NCBI GenBank assembly: GCA_002067235.1
Contig: MVQP01000019.1
Span: 1-36,534 of the forward strand
Origin: Syntrophorhabdus sp. PtaB.Bin047
GTDB taxonomy: Bacteria > Desulfobacterota > Syntrophorhabdia > Syntrophorhabdales > Syntrophorhabdaceae
Length of the DNA stretch: 36,534 nt
Reading direction: 5' to 3'
Made by a program: the position numbers and the translations under genes. The notes beneath the pieces were generated by a model that saw nothing but the letters and a program-made list of their open reading frames with translations, did not search any database and had not been told where the DNA came from. Position 1 is the stretch's first letter. The number at the start of each line of letters is the position of its first letter. This document shows positions 36,326 through 36,534 of the stretch, piece after piece.

Positions 36326-36534
36326 GGGTAGACTGTAAGCCGGGTTCTGTTTTTCCGCCCGCAGGCGGAAACGGCGATCATTTCTCTAAGGATCCGGGTC
36401 ACCCCGGACCTCAAGCGGCCTACCCGGGTACTGGACGGGCCATCCATGCCGCCACTTGAGCGGCACCCTCTTTGGCCTTGCATCGGATGGGGTTTACAAA
36501 GCTCCCGCGTCGCCGCGGGACTGGTGGGCTCTTA
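36326..36534 (-). ncRNA. rnpB: RNase P RNA (rnpB), 3' part
   Basis: The - strand shows the conserved class A elements: GAGCCCACCAGT near the window edge, GTAAACCCC, AGAGGGTGCCGC, the GGTAGGCCGCTTGAG segment, AGAAATGATCGCC and the diagnostic ACAGAACCCGGCTTACAG close to the 3' end. The 5' part lies beyond the window. It is followed by seven T on the - strand (36325-36319), a likely termination tract. RNase P RNA cuts the 5' leader from precursor tRNAs. Confidence 0.95.

Overview
The window joins an accessory, defence-type region (about 1-14.2 kb) to a conserved bacterial chromosome backbone (about 14.37-36.5 kb). The backbone carries ruvC-ruvA-ruvB, purA, the rpsU-yqeY-mutS2-dnaG-rpoD macromolecular-synthesis cluster, fixABCX, an ABC-2 exporter, two ArnT-like glycosyltransferases, a PBP4-type peptidase and the 3' part of rnpB. 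Gene content, GC-rich coding sequence, frequent GTG/TTG starts and the fixABCX electron-transfer set suggest an anaerobic Gram-negative of the former Deltaproteobacteria, possibly close to Syntrophorhabdus. The taxonomy is inference from gene content only.

Accessory region. From the left edge on the + strand: a very large Eco57I-type adenine-specific DNA methyltransferase/restriction protein (5' end outside the window); a small gene that overlaps its stop and appears frameshifted; an unknown 116-aa protein with a CxxC motif; a DUF262 plus HNH (GmrSD-like) nuclease followed by a PD-(D/E)XK-like protein; a 72-aa protein; an unrecognised 312-aa protein; an HNH-like zinc protein; an 89-aa protein; a DUF2971 protein; and a HEPN/DUF4145-like protein that looks 5'-damaged. 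On the - strand, nearest the tRNA, are an 80-aa protein, an ankyrin-repeat protein and a basic winged-helix-like protein preceded by a translationally coupled 23-codon ORF. The cargo stops on the 3' side of a tRNA-Ser(CGA) gene, the usual side for island insertion, but no integrase is visible.

Backbone. tadA runs on the - strand and its last 17 codons and stop lie inside the tRNA-Ser gene on the same strand, so tRNA 5' processing and full-length tadA message conflict. tadA also has a strong promoter placed so that its mRNA should be leaderless. ruvCAB form an operon with ATGA overlaps behind a clear promoter. purA, a GH108-type muramidase and the rpsU-to-rpoD cluster follow on the + strand. 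fixABCX (etfB, etfA, fixC-like flavoprotein, ferredoxin) would pass electrons between an acyl-CoA/NAD(H) pool, ferredoxin and quinone. A NodI/NodJ-like ABC exporter converges on a - strand operon of two GT83 glycosyltransferases and dacB.

Repeats. Four intergenic gaps hold long palindromes built from degenerate 7-base units in two families: TGACCAA-type at 25951-26094 and 36150-36313, and GGGTTAT-type at 14963-15041 and 29676-29772.
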